64,000 nucleotides of DNA, from assembly GCA_034408685.1 (NCBI GenBank), contig JAWXCP010000002.1, forward strand, positions 3,009 through 67,008, written 5' to 3'. Positions 9,565 to 19,535 of the stretch are shown piece after piece (position 1 is the first letter of the stretch; each line of letters opens with the position of its first letter). This DNA comes from JANXVY01 sp034408685. GTDB lineage: Bacteria > Pseudomonadota > Alphaproteobacteria > Rhizobiales > Hyphomicrobiaceae. The notes beneath the pieces are model-generated. The model made no database searches and was not told where the DNA came from. It was given only the letters and a program-made list of their open reading frames with translations. Both the position numbers and the translations under genes were made by a program.

Positions 9565-10044
9565 CTATTCGAAAAAGCGAAAAAACGCGGCCAATTTCGC
9601 GGTGTCCTGGTACTCCTCGCAAGCGACAATCCGGCCGTCCCGGACCGTCCAGACGAACCGGCCGATCCCCGACCACCTTTCGTTGCTCGCGCGGTGCCGA
9701 AGCATGAATTCAAGCCGTTGACGAACCACGCCGTCGACCGCTGACATCGTGCGCCCTTCGAACAGGATAAACTCGAAGATCTCGCGATAATTCAACAACG
9801 CGGCACGGATCGCTTCTCGGCCTTCCGTTCGTCCGCCGACCGGGGCGTCTGTTTCGGCCATGTGCAGCGTGTAGACACAATCTTCAGCCGAGAAATTATC
9901 AACTGCGGCGTCGACGTCGGTCATGTATGTTTTCATGAACCCCTCGACGACCGCTGCAGCTTCGTGGTCGAACGCAGCGGCCGCATTGGCGGCGTCGATC
10001 GCCGACTGTTCGATCGCAGACGGATTTGGGGCCACGAAGTCCAT
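9565..10044 (-). CDS. NTF2-like / SnoaL-like protein
   Basis: 159 residues with the pattern of the NTF2 superfamily cone-shaped fold: an N-terminal helix pair, then FSAEDCVYTLHM, GREAIRAALLNYREIF, and a C-terminal strand pair with VWTVRDGRIVACEEYQD. Members include small ketosteroid-isomerase-like enzymes, dehydratases and accessory domains; nothing here pins down the reaction. Starts at ATG 10044. Convergent with the hypothetical gene at 9076. Confidence 0.8.
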   Translation of the reverse strand: MDFVAPNPSAIEQSAIDAANAAAAFDHEAAAVVEGFMKTYMTDVDAAVDNFSAEDCVYTLHMAETDAPVGGRTEGREAIRAALLNYREIFEFILFEGRTMSAVDGVVRQRLEFMLRHRASNERWSGIGRFVWTVRDGRIVACEEYQDTAKLAAFFRFFE

Positions 10045-10338
10045 GCATTGCTTCCGCGTTACGGTTGAACAGGTATCATCAGCCTACCGGCACAATCGAA
10101 CAGCGTAAATTAGCCTTGACACGGGATGCGACGGATTCCTGTCTTTGTGACATCTCTGTCTCAATCGGGGTCGGAATGGTCCAACCGACGGCGCAACAGG
10201 CTGGTGCTAACTTGGCTGGTTGTGGCAGCGTTGCCGCGAAAGCATTTGCCCACAGCGCGGGGACTTGCCGCAACCTCACGAAGCCGTTACCGATTGGCGT
10301 GTCACATCAAGTTGGCTGGTGGAAGCGAGGCGCCTCCC

Positions 10339-10641
10339 ATGTCGAACGATCCCGTCGCCAAAGACACTTTCATGGAACAGTCCGCCATAGCGCAACCCGC
10401 TGTCGCCGAACCTGTACCGGCCCAAAATGGCCCCTACCAGGTCGATTTGATTGCTGGCAAAGCCTACTTCTTCTGCACGTGTGGCCGGTCGCAGCGCCAA
10501 CCGTTTTGTGACGGCAACCACAAGGATACTGGGCTGCAACCACTCCGGTTCGTTGCCGAGAACAGCGCCACCTACAACCTGTGCGGTTGCAAAAACACGG
10601 ACGACCCGCCGTTTTGTGACGGCTCGCACAACATGCTCTGA
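10339..10641 (+). CDS. Dual CDGSH iron-sulfur domain protein
   Basis: 100 residues with two CDGSH zinc-finger-like motifs, CTCGRSQRQPFCDGNH and CGCKNTDDPPFCDGSH; each gives three Cys and one His, the ligand set of a labile [2Fe-2S] cluster as in mitoNEET relatives. Bacterial tandem forms may act in iron or redox handling. The ATG at 10339 is chosen; the frame extends to 10126 but the extra part looks non-coding. livH begins 25 bases downstream, so co-transcription is possible. Confidence 0.92.
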   Translation: MSNDPVAKDTFMEQSAIAQPAVAEPVPAQNGPYQVDLIAGKAYFFCTCGRSQRQPFCDGNHKDTGLQPLRFVAENSATYNLCGCKNTDDPPFCDGSHNML

Positions 10642-10665
10642 CGTTCAACAGACGGGGGGCATGCG

Positions 10666-11610
10666 ATGACATCGAACCAGTTCGCCGACGGCATCACCTA
10701 CTTGCTGCAACAGGTCGTGAACGGCATCACGCTGGGTTCGATCTACGGTCTGATCGCACTCGGCTACACGATGGTGTTTGGCATCATCGGGATGGTCAAT
10801 TTTGCCCATGGCGATGTGTTCATGGTGTCGGCGTTCATTGCGCTGATCCTCTACCTCCTGGTCAGCAGCCTGATCGGGGCGTCGTCCACGATCGTCACGA
10901 TCCTGCTGGTCCTGGTCATGACAATGGCGCTGACGGCGTTCTGGAGCATCGTCATCGAACGCGTGGCCTACCGCCCGTTGCGCGGCTCTTTTCGTCTCGC
11001 GCCGTTGATCTCGGCGATCGGCATGTCGATCTTTTTGATGAACTTCGTGCAAGTCGTGCAGGGGCCCAACAACAAGTCTCTGCCGCCGGTGCTCGACGGC
11101 GGGCTGCGCGTTCCGGTCGACGCAACGCATTTTTTCACGATCTCCTACAAGCAATTGCTGATTATCGCCGTCACGTCGGGCCTGCTCGCAGTGTTCTGGT
11201 GGCTGGTGCAGAAAACCTCGCTGGGGCGAGCGCAACGGGCCTGTGAGCAGGACCGCAAAATGGCAGCTTTGCTCGGCATCAACGTCGACCGGACCATCGC
11301 GATCACGTTCGCCATCGGGGGAGCGTTGGCGGCGGTCGCTGGCTGCCTCTATCTGGTGCTCTATGGCGTGGTGAACCATCACGACGGCTTTGTCCCTGGC
11401 ATCAAGGCGTTCGCCGCCGCCGTTCTGGGCGGCATCGGCTCGCTACCCGGCGCCGTGCTCGGTGGTCTCATTATCGGCCTCGTCGAAACACTTTGGGCGG
11501 CCTACGTGTCGAGCGATTATAAGGACGTGGTGGCTTTTGCCGTTCTTGCCCTGACCCTCGTCATCAAACCGACCGGCCTTCTCGGTCGACCCGAAGTCGA
11601 GAAGGTCTAG
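10666..11610 (+). CDS. livH: Branched-chain amino acid ABC permease LivH
   Basis: 314-residue inner-membrane permease with about eight hydrophobic helices. The family pattern NGITLGSIYGLIALGYTMVFG at the N-terminus, NFAHGDVFMV, and the C-terminal LGGIGSLPGAVLGGLIIGLVE loop that meets the ATPase are all present. First gene of livHMGF, taking up branched-chain amino acids or related ligands (amides, urea, aromatic acids in some systems). The periplasmic binding protein that sets specificity is absent from the locus. Confidence 0.95.
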   Translation: MTSNQFADGITYLLQQVVNGITLGSIYGLIALGYTMVFGIIGMVNFAHGDVFMVSAFIALILYLLVSSLIGASSTIVTILLVLVMTMALTAFWSIVIERVAYRPLRGSFRLAPLISAIGMSIFLMNFVQVVQGPNNKSLPPVLDGGLRVPVDATHFFTISYKQLLIIAVTSGLLAVFWWLVQKTSLGRAQRACEQDRKMAALLGINVDRTIAITFAIGGALAAVAGCLYLVLYGVVNHHDGFVPGIKAFAAAVLGGIGSLPGAVLGGLIIGLVETLWAAYVSSDYKDVVAFAVLALTLVIKPTGLLGRPEVEKV

Positions 11611-11614
11611 CAGC

Positions 11615-13099
11615 ATGGGACCCTCGACCGGTGGCGACACAGCGGCGAGCCGCGTCAACGGCGACGGCACCAGCCCGGATGATCCAGCCCCGGTTGACGC
11701 CACGAACTGGCCACACGTCATAAGGCGGGCGCTCATCGCCGCTGCCTTATCCGCGTCCGTCGTCGTCGTGCTGGCCTTCCCGATCGTGTCCCACCTTGCC
11801 AAACCGGGCCAAAGCGGCGCGCTCGCGCTCGAAACGCGCTGGGGGCTGGTCGCTGGGTTAGCTGCGGCAGCGGCCGTATTCTCGGCGCTGTCTCAACTAC
11901 TCTCCGGCCATCGCCGCGCTGTGGCGGTGCGCACGCCCACCACGGCGGCAAGCTCAGACGTCAGCACGTTTCGCGAGACCATCGGCAAAGTCGCGCCATG
12001 GATCGGGCTCGTTGCGCTGCTGCTGTATCCACCCTTCGTGGTCGCAACCACGGGTTGGGCTGGCGCCATCAAATGGGTCGATAACTTTGGCGTCCAGATC
12101 CTGATCTATGTGATGCTGGCGTGGGGCCTCAATATCGTCGTCGGCCTCGCTGGCTTGCTCGATCTCGGGTTCATCGCGTTTGCCGCTGTCGGCGCCTACA
12201 GCTACACGCTGATCTCGATCCACGTTTTGCCCAGCGTCGCACCCGGCCTTGTTCCATTCGCTTTCTGGATCTGCCTGCCATTTGCCGCCGTGCTCGCGTC
12301 GTTCGCAGGCATCCTTCTGGCGTTTCCCGTGCTCCGGTTGCGCGGCGACTATCTCGCCATCGTGACGCTGGCGTTCGGCGAAATGATCCGCCTCGTGCTG
12401 GTCAATTGGAACAGCCTGACCAATGGCTACGCCGGCCTCAACGCCCCGCGGATCACATTTTTCGGGCTCCCGTTCGCATCGCGGACCGGCGAAACCACAT
12501 TTGCCGAGGTCTTCGGGCTCGACCTGTCGCCGACGGTCCTTCGCGCAATCTTCCTGTATTACGTCATCCTGGCCCTTGCGCTATTCACGGCATGGGTGAC
12601 GATCCGCCTGCGCCGAATGCCGATCGGGCGCGCTTGGGAAGCCCTGCGCGAGGATGAAATCGCCTGCCGGGCACTGGGGCTCAACACCGTCACGATCAAG
12701 CTGTCCGCATTCGCAATCGGCGCCGCCTTCGCTGGCATGGCGGGCGCGTTCTTTGCGACCCGGCAGGGCTTCATCAACCCCAAGTCATTCGAGTTCATGG
12801 AAAGTGCCACGGTACTTGCCATCGTCGTCCTCGGCGGTATGGGCTCGCTGACCGGCTGCGCCATCGCGGCCATGGTGATGATCGGTGGAACCGAGTTGTT
12901 GCGTGAACTCGACTGGCTGAAGCTCATTTTCGGCCGGGACTTCGACCCGACACAATACCGCATGCTACTTCTTGGCCTCGCGCTCGTTGTACTGATGATC
13001 TGGCGGCCGCGCGGCCTTGTCACCTCGCGCGACCCGTCGATTGCGCTCAAACGGCGCAAGGCAGTCTCGGCCACGCTCGTGAAGGAAGGTGCCGGATGA
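11615..13099 (+). CDS. livM: Branched-chain amino acid ABC permease LivM
   Basis: 494 residues; the second membrane subunit. The conserved core includes GLNIVVGLAGLLDLGFIAF, LRLRGDYLAIVTLAFGEM and the C-terminal VVLGGMGSLTG coupling loop. The N-terminal 130 residues (Gly/Asp/Ala-rich start, then two extra hydrophobic segments) make it longer than the common 320-420 residues, as in other LivM proteins with N-terminal membrane extensions. It begins 4 bases after livH and its stop overlaps the livG start (ATGA). Confidence 0.95.
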   Translation: MGPSTGGDTAASRVNGDGTSPDDPAPVDATNWPHVIRRALIAAALSASVVVVLAFPIVSHLAKPGQSGALALETRWGLVAGLAAAAAVFSALSQLLSGHRRAVAVRTPTTAASSDVSTFRETIGKVAPWIGLVALLLYPPFVVATTGWAGAIKWVDNFGVQILIYVMLAWGLNIVVGLAGLLDLGFIAFAAVGAYSYTLISIHVLPSVAPGLVPFAFWICLPFAAVLASFAGILLAFPVLRLRGDYLAIVTLAFGEMIRLVLVNWNSLTNGYAGLNAPRITFFGLPFASRTGETTFAEVFGLDLSPTVLRAIFLYYVILALALFTAWVTIRLRRMPIGRAWEALREDEIACRALGLNTVTIKLSAFAIGAAFAGMAGAFFATRQGFINPKSFEFMESATVLAIVVLGGMGSLTGCAIAAMVMIGGTELLRELDWLKLIFGRDFDPTQYRMLLLGLALVVLMIWRPRGLVTSRDPSIALKRRKAVSATLVKEGAG

Positions 13100-14039
13100 T
13101 GGACCCACACATGCTGGAGGATATGGACCCTCCAATGGCGCTGCTTCCGCCCGAGCCTATGATCCGTTCGTCGGCAGCATTGCTCGACGTCGACCATCTC
13201 GTGATGCGGTTCGGCGGCCTCACGGCGGTCGATGGTCTATCGTTCAGCGCACGTCGCGATGAAATCACCGCGCTGATCGGGCCGAACGGGGCTGGAAAAA
13301 CGACCGTCTTCAACTGTATCACGGGTTTTTACCGCCCGTCAGGTGGCGCTATCCGTCTCAACGGCGGCCGCAGCGGTAGCGATGTCTACGAGTTGCACCA
13401 TCTCGAAGATTATCAAATCACCTCGCGCGCTGGCGTTGCCCGCACATTCCAGAACATCCGGTTGTTCACCGGCATGACCGTTCTTGAAAATCTCATGGTC
13501 GCCCAACACCGGCGCTTGTCGCGCGAAGCTGGACCGTTTGCGATCGCTGGCGTCCTCGGCGGGGTCTTTGGCGGCGCGGCCTATCTTAAGAGCGAGCGCG
13601 AGGGCGTCGAGCGCGCCGTGGCGTGGCTCGACCGCATCGGCCTCACCCACCGCGCCGACGACCCCGCTGGCGACCTGCCCTACGGCGACCAGCGGCGCCT
13701 CGAGATCGCGCGCGCCATGTTGACCGAGCCCGTTCTGCTGTGCCTCGACGAACCGGCCGCTGGCCTCAACCCGCGCGAGAGCGCCGAACTCAGCGACCTG
13801 CTGCGCACCATCCGCGACGATCTGGCCACGGCCATCTTGCTGATCGAGCACGACATGTCGGTCGTGATGGATATCTCCGACCACGTTGTCGTTCTCGATT
13901 ACGGCCGGCGCATTTCCGACGGGCCGCCGACGTTCGTCCGCAACGACCCCAACGTGATCAAGGCCTACCTCGGCGTCGAACATGACGAACTCGATGACGC
14001 GCCCGCTACCGGATCTGCGAACGTCTCGAGTGGGCGCGC

Positions 14040-14043
<4 letters not shown>
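13096..14043 (+). CDS. livG: Branched-chain amino acid ABC transporter ATPase LivG
   Basis: 315-residue cytoplasmic ATPase. Walker A GPNGAGKTT, a signature motif diverged to LPYGDQRR (usual LSYGEQR), Walker B LLCLDEPAAGL, and the H-loop in LIEHDMSVVM. The start used overlaps livM by 4 bases; the first 25 residues are Met/Pro-rich and non-conserved, so MIRSSAALLD about 22 residues in is an alternative. A C-terminal Ala/Ser tail follows the usual end. Pairs with LivF. Confidence 0.95.
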
Positions 14044-14768
<725 letters not shown>

Positions 14769-14780
14769 GGGGTCAGCCCA

Positions 14781-14847
14781 GTGCCGATCCGGACAGTGCC
14801 GATCCGGACCAGCTTGCCTGATCGGGAACCGCTTGCCGATCCGGACC
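14781..14847. repeat. 15-base tandem repeat between livF and tkt
   Basis: Two adjacent copies of GTGCCGATCCGGACM (14781-14795 and 14796-14810) and a third partial copy, TGCCGATCCGGACC, at 14834-14847. They fill most of the 101-base convergent gap. No hairpin with a T-run was found, so a terminator role is unproven. Confidence 0.6.
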
Positions 14848-14869
14848 GGCGTGCCTGTTCCGGTGAAGA

Positions 14870-16903
14870 TCAACCCACCATTTCCTTTGCTGCAGCCACG
14901 ACCGCTTCGGTGGTGATGCCGAAGTGCGCATAGAGCTGCTTGGCTGGGCCGGATGCTCCGAAACCAGCCATGCCGAGGAAGCGGTCGTCGGGCAACAGCC
15001 ACTCGTGCCAACCGGTCGGTACGCCAGCCTCGATGGCGATAACGGGTGCGTCGCCGATCACCGCATCCTGGTAGTCTTCGCCCTGCTCGCGGAACAATTC
15101 AAAGCTCGGCATCGACACGACCGCGGCGACGATGTCCTCGGCCGCAAGCGCGTCGGCCGCTTCGAGTGCGATCGCGATCTCCGAGCCGGTCGCGATCAGC
15201 GTGATGTCGCGGTCGTCGAGCCCGCCTGGGGCTTCGCGCGCGACGTATGCACCTTTGGCCGACAGGTTCTCACTCGCGTTGGCAGCGGTGCGCAGCGTTG
15301 CGACCGCATCGCGGGTCAGCGCCAGCACCGACGGACGGTCGCGGTTGCTGAGCGCGATTTCCCAGGCTTCGGCGGTCTCGATCGCATCGGCTGGTCGCAG
15401 GACGAGGAGATTGGGGATGGCGCGCAGGCTGGCCAGATGTTCGACCGGCTGGTGGGTCGGGCCGTCCTCGCCAACGCCGATGCTATCGTGGGTCATGACG
15501 TAGATCACGCCGACGCCCATCAAGGCCGACAGGCGGACAGCCGGGCGGCAGTAATCGGAAAAAACCAGGAACGTTGCGCCATAGGGGAGGATGCCCCCGT
15601 GCAGCGCCATGCCGTTCATGGCGGCTGCCATGCCGTGCTCACGGATGCCGTAGTTCATATAGTTGGCGGCGAAGTCTGCGGCCGAGATCGATGTGTGACG
15701 CTTGGTTTTGGTGCCGTTCGAGCCGGTCAGATCGGCCGAGCCGCCGATCAATTGCGGGATCGCCGGGATCAGGTGCTCGAGCGTGAGCTGGCTCCACGCG
15801 CGCGTTGCCCGCTTGGCCGGGTCGGCCAGAAACTGCGTCTTGGCAGCCGCAATCGCGGCTGTCGCGGCTGCTGGATCGATGTCGCCGAGCGCGGACCTGG
15901 CCGCCGGTCCGGCTTTCGTGAACCGCGCTTCCCAGTCGGCGTGGGCGGCCTTGCCGCGATCCGCCGTGGCTTCCCAGGCGCGCTTAATGTCGAAGGGAAT
16001 GTCGAATGGCGCATGCGTCCAGCCGAGCTTGGCGCGCGCGCCTTCGATTTCGGCCGTACCAAGCGCACTGCCATGGATGCCGCTAGTGCCAGCCTTGGTT
16101 GGAGCGCCATACCCGATCACGGTCTTGCAGGCGATCAGCCACGGCTTCGATGCATCGGCCTTGGCGGTCGCGAGGGCGGCCGAGATGGCCGCGGTATCAT
16201 GGCCATCGATCGCGAGCGTGTTCCAGCCCGAGGCCTGGAACCGGGCGAGTTGATTATCAGAGGTCGATAAGTCGGTCTTACCATCGATGGTGATGCCGTT
16301 ATCGTCGAACAGCACGATCAGCTTGCCGAGTTTCAGGTGGCCGGCGAGCGAGATCGCCTCCTGGCTGATGCCCTCCATCAGGCAGCCATCGCCAGCGATC
16401 ACAAACGTGTGGTGGTCGACGAGATCGTCGCCAGCGCGGGCGGCCAGCATACGTTCGGCGATCGCCATGCCGACCGCGTTGGCGAGGCCCTGGCCGAGCG
16501 GGCCGGTCGTGGTTTCAATGCCGGCGGCGTGGCCGTACTCCGGGTGGCCAGCGGTGGCTGAGCCGAGCTGGCGGAACGCCTTCAACTGATCGATGCCCAT
16601 GCCAGGGTAACCGGTCAGGTGCAGCACCGCGTAAAGCAGCATTGAGCCATGGCCAGCCGACAGCACGAACCGGTCGCGGTCAGGCCAGTTCGGTGCGGCA
16701 GGATCGAATTTCAGCGCTTCGGCAAACAGCACGGTCGCAACATCGGCCATCCCCATCGGCATGCCGGGATGGCCGGATTTCGCCGCCTCGACGGCATCCA
16801 TCGACAGCGCGCGGATGGCGTTTGCCATGTCGCGGTAGTTGGCAGCGCTGGTCCTGTGGTCGGCAGTTGTCGGCTGAGCCGTCTCAAGCGTCTGGGCGGC
16901 CAT
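14870..16903 (-). CDS. tkt: Transketolase
   Basis: 677 residues. Thiamine diphosphate enzyme of the pentose phosphate and Calvin pathways, transferring two-carbon ketol units between sugar phosphates. GDGCLMEGISQEA plus DDNGITIDG form the TPP/Mg motif; YMNYGIREHGMAAAMNGMAL and THDSIGVGEDGPTHQPVEHL mark the pyrimidine-binding domain. The ATG at 16903 (MAAQTLETAQ) is preceded by AAGGACG; the frame extends upstream to 16975 with no better site. Standing alone rather than with cbb genes, it looks like the housekeeping copy. Confidence 0.98.
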   Translation of the reverse strand: MAAQTLETAQPTTADHRTSAANYRDMANAIRALSMDAVEAAKSGHPGMPMGMADVATVLFAEALKFDPAAPNWPDRDRFVLSAGHGSMLLYAVLHLTGYPGMGIDQLKAFRQLGSATAGHPEYGHAAGIETTTGPLGQGLANAVGMAIAERMLAARAGDDLVDHHTFVIAGDGCLMEGISQEAISLAGHLKLGKLIVLFDDNGITIDGKTDLSTSDNQLARFQASGWNTLAIDGHDTAAISAALATAKADASKPWLIACKTVIGYGAPTKAGTSGIHGSALGTAEIEGARAKLGWTHAPFDIPFDIKRAWEATADRGKAAHADWEARFTKAGPAARSALGDIDPAAATAAIAAAKTQFLADPAKRATRAWSQLTLEHLIPAIPQLIGGSADLTGSNGTKTKRHTSISAADFAANYMNYGIREHGMAAAMNGMALHGGILPYGATFLVFSDYCRPAVRLSALMGVGVIYVMTHDSIGVGEDGPTHQPVEHLASLRAIPNLLVLRPADAIETAEAWEIALSNRDRPSVLALTRDAVATLRTAANASENLSAKGAYVAREAPGGLDDRDITLIATGSEIAIALEAADALAAEDIVAAVVSMPSFELFREQGEDYQDAVIGDAPVIAIEAGVPTGWHEWLLPDDRFLGMAGFGASGPAKQLYAHFGITTEAVVAAAKEMVG

Positions 16904-17328
16904 GTCGTGACGTCCTTCGTGGTGCGGGCTTCGTGCGGGCTTGAAGTCGTGCGGGCCGGATCGGGGCCAATACAATCTGTCAGAATGGGGTCGGCAATCG
17001 GGCGTTGGAGAACCCGGCGCGAGAGATGCGGCGCCAGCCCTTATTGTTGGCAGCGACCGGTCGCCGATCTGTCATCGTCGGCGCGACGTGTATCCGCCAC
17101 GGTTGCGACCGTCCAGCTTCGTTCTTCGGTGCGATCGCACGCAGGCATGCCTTTCCCGCAATCTCGAGCGCAGACGCTGCACGTCGGCAGTCACACGAGT
17201 GGGCGACCTCTCAAGCGTCTCGCAGCTTCCCCCGGTCGCTACAACGGATTGGCGGTCGGCTGCAGCCACCGAGCGTCTGCGACGGCAGACCTTGCGACGG
17301 TTGAGGACCCAATTTCGTCTGCTGGGTC
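16904..17328. other. Gene-free stretch upstream of tkt
   Basis: 425 bases between the tkt start and the stop of the 249-residue hypothetical. Several short open frames occur on both strands but none has a ribosome site or a conserved-looking product. Expected to hold the tkt promoter; no specific box was recognised. Confidence 0.5.
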
Positions 17329-18078
17329 TTACGTCACGGGCGGGCCAGCCTTCGCCGCGCCGTCAATTTTGACGCCGTCGGGGATGTCGCTGCGGCCCTG
17401 ATCGTCGGTCGTCGAGAACAACGTAAAGTGCAGTTCCAGCGCATCGAGATAAGCCGCCGTCAGATCGAGCAACGGGCCCAGTTCGATCCGCCGCGTCACC
17501 AGGAACTGCTCGGTGACCAGCGGGCCGTCGATCTCGTGGAGCGCCGCCATTCCCGGCTGCAGCATGCCACGCCCACGGAAATAGGACGTCATCACGTCGC
17601 CGGTCTCGAAATCCTGCTCCGTGGCGTCGGCGAACTCGGCGATCGCATCGACCAGCGGCGCCGTGCCGGCGATGAAAAGGCTGCCGATGGCGCGGAAGCG
17701 GGGGTCGAGCTTGACCAGCATCTGCGACCATTCCCGCGCCTTGTTGACCCGTGTGATGAGCGCCAGCTCGAGCGATCGGATCAGTTCAACGCCGGTGCGG
17801 AGGGCGGCGGCATGCCCCGTGTGCGGAGCCCGGGGGCTTGGCATCTCGTCGAGAAGGTCGCGGCAGCGGCGACCAGCAGCGAGGAGGTCTTCGCCGGCAG
17901 CCAATGTGGCGTCGAGGTGGTCGGCCAGAAGATAAGCGGAAGGCGGGACCGGCGTTGATGGTTTCGAGGTTATCGAGCCCGAGGTCGTCGAGCCCGAGGT
18001 CGTCGAGCCCGAGGTTGTCGATCCCGCGTTCTTCGATATCGAATGTTTCGGGTCCTGCGGTGTTGTACGAAGAGCCAT
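17329..18078 (-). CDS. Hypothetical protein with an N-terminal TTSGS repeat
   Basis: 249 residues, family unknown. The N-terminus (about residues 19-38) is a tandem TTSGS repeat coded by 15-base units at 17960-18020, then a Pro-rich linker, then a roughly 190-residue helical domain (AYLLADHLDATLAAGEDLLAAG, RELEALITR-like helices) without signal peptide or metal motif. The body is well conserved in codon use with neighbours; only the repeat looks unstable. Single gene between tkt and bamE. Confidence 0.7.
   Translation of the reverse strand: MALRTTPQDPKHSISKNAGSTTSGSTTSGSTTSGSITSKPSTPVPPSAYLLADHLDATLAAGEDLLAAGRRCRDLLDEMPSPRAPHTGHAAALRTGVELIRSLELALITRVNKAREWSQMLVKLDPRFRAIGSLFIAGTAPLVDAIAEFADATEQDFETGDVMTSYFRGRGMLQPGMAALHEIDGPLVTEQFLVTRRIELGPLLDLTAAYLDALELHFTLFSTTDDQGRSDIPDGVKIDGAAKAGPPVT
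17960..18020. repeat. In-frame 15-base minisatellite
   Basis: Near-identical copies of GAGGTCGTCGAGCCC (plus-strand reading) within the N-terminal coding region of the gene at 17329-18078; copies vary at one or two bases (ttatcgagcc, ttgtcgatcc). Each unit adds TSGST-type residues on the minus strand, so repeat number can change without breaking the frame. Confidence 0.75.
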
Positions 18079-18241
18079 AGGATCTCGCTTGTCAGGTCAG
18101 GCAACGGTTGTGTGCGGCCAATGGCGGCTCGCTACGCTTCCCACCGACTGTGAACCGATTCGCGGATGAAGCGACCTCTTCAGGTCACTCTGTGCACGGC
18201 TGTTGGGGAACACGCGCCAGCGCAAGCGGCACGCAGCGTGG

Positions 18242-18718
18242 TTATCCGCCGAACACCTGACGGCTGCCGAGATTGCGGAACAGCTGCTTTAAAAGACCGT
18301 CGTCGCGGGCGCCTGGGGCTGGCGTCGTGCGGCTGATGAAATCGAAAATCTTACCGTCCTTGAGGCCGTAATTTGCGACGTTATCGACCATGCCACCCTG
18401 GTTGAAATAGACTGCTACAACCTGACGGTCGGTCTCGCGAGGAAGAAGGAACGACTTTTGAGCCTCAGTCGAGGAGATATAGTAAAACGCCTGACCCGAC
18501 CCGAGGACTGACGTTGTTGTTGGCGTTCCGAGCGTAAACCGCACCTGCTCCTGCGACATTCCTGGGGTGATTTGCTGGACATCCGTTTCGCGGAAATGGT
18601 GCCCGTGCTTCGTCACGCTGTCGGCGCACGCGGTCAGCCCCAGCACGGCCGCACATGCGAGCACCGTTCTGAAGCGGCCTAGACAGTCAGTCGTCGGCCG
18701 TTTGCGGTTCACCATCAT
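18242..18718 (-). CDS. bamE: Outer membrane protein assembly factor BamE
   Basis: 158-residue lipoprotein of the SmpA/OmlA family, a subunit of the BAM complex that inserts beta-barrel proteins in the outer membrane. The lipobox LTAC is at about residues 27-30 after a hydrophobic stretch; the core shows VQQITPGMSQEQVRFTLGTP, the BamE hallmark, then YYISSTEAQKSFL. Of several in-frame starts (18784, 18718, 18715) I used ATG 18718, which gives a normal signal sequence. Divergent from the CBP3-like chaperone gene, as in many alphaproteobacteria. Confidence 0.93.
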   Translation of the reverse strand: MMVNRKRPTTDCLGRFRTVLACAAVLGLTACADSVTKHGHHFRETDVQQITPGMSQEQVRFTLGTPTTTSVLGSGQAFYYISSTEAQKSFLLPRETDRQVVAVYFNQGGMVDNVANYGLKDGKIFDFISRTTPAPGARDDGLLKQLFRNLGSRQVFGG

Positions 18719-18965
18719 CACCGTGCTGCCATCCCATGTCGCCATTGCGGCGCGTCTTCTCAACGTGTCGTCTTCTATGATCATTAAGTCGGCGGCAACA
18801 GAACCCGGTGCGCCCGAATCGACCCGTCACTTAGACTATCCAATACCGCTCTACCCAAAACGGGGGGCATCGGCTAATCACGCTGTAACACCGTTGATAA
18901 CCGTTCTGGCTGGTCGCGCCACCGACGCGCGCGCCACCCGAACCCTTTACGATTGCCCGCCACCC

Positions 18966-19535
18966 ATGTTCGACTGGATCTACGGACGACGCGACGACCG
19001 GCAGAAAGCAAGCGAAATTTATGGCGCCGTCGTGGCGCAAGCGCGCAATCCTGAATTCTATACGTCGTATGCGGTGCCCGATAGCATCGAAGGGCGCTAT
19101 GAAATGATCGCGCTCCACCTTGCGATCGTGTTGGAGCGGCTTGGCGCTGCCGACGTCGCCGACGAAGAGTTGCGGCGCAGCCTTGTCGAAACGTTCGTCA
19201 CGGCCATGGATGATGCCATGCGCGAACTCGGCGTTGGCGATACGTCGGTCGTGCGCAACGTCAAGAAGGCGGCTGGCGGCCTTTATGAACGTGGCCTCGA
19301 TTATCGCGCGGCTTTGGCTAACACCGAGGATCCGTCGGCGCTGGCATCGGTTGTCGCCAGACACGTGTATGCGAGCGATGGCGCGGCACTAGCGGTAGCC
19401 ACCGCCGCTGTAGCAGCCGAACTTGCGACTTATACCCGGCGGATGGCTGATCATCTCGCGGGTCTTTCCGCCGACCGTCTGCGGCTGGGCGACCTCTCGT
19501 TTCCTGACGCACGAAACGACGGGAGGGGGACATGA
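18966..19535 (+). CDS. Ubiquinol-cytochrome c chaperone (CBP3-like)
   Basis: 189 residues from ATG 18966. The pattern IYGAVVAQARNPEFYTSYAV, the DSIEGRYEMIALHLAIVLERL stretch and FVTAMDDAMRELGVGD...VRNVKK match the ubiquinol-cytochrome c chaperone family (mitochondrial CBP3), assumed to help assemble cytochrome b of the bc1 complex. The frame is open to 18567 but the upstream part overlaps bamE and is not conserved. Its stop overlaps the DUF177 start by 4 bases. Confidence 0.9.
   Translation: MFDWIYGRRDDRQKASEIYGAVVAQARNPEFYTSYAVPDSIEGRYEMIALHLAIVLERLGAADVADEELRRSLVETFVTAMDDAMRELGVGDTSVVRNVKKAAGGLYERGLDYRAALANTEDPSALASVVARHVYASDGAALAVATAAVAAELATYTRRMADHLAGLSADRLRLGDLSFPDARNDGRGT

Noticed and set aside
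10645..11382. 245-residue minus-strand open frame rich in His, Asp and Arg
   Set aside because: It lies opposite livH; composition is that of a GC-rich antisense frame, and it has no ribosome site or family pattern.
14924..16270. 448-residue plus-strand open frame
   Set aside because: Antisense to transketolase, no domain pattern.
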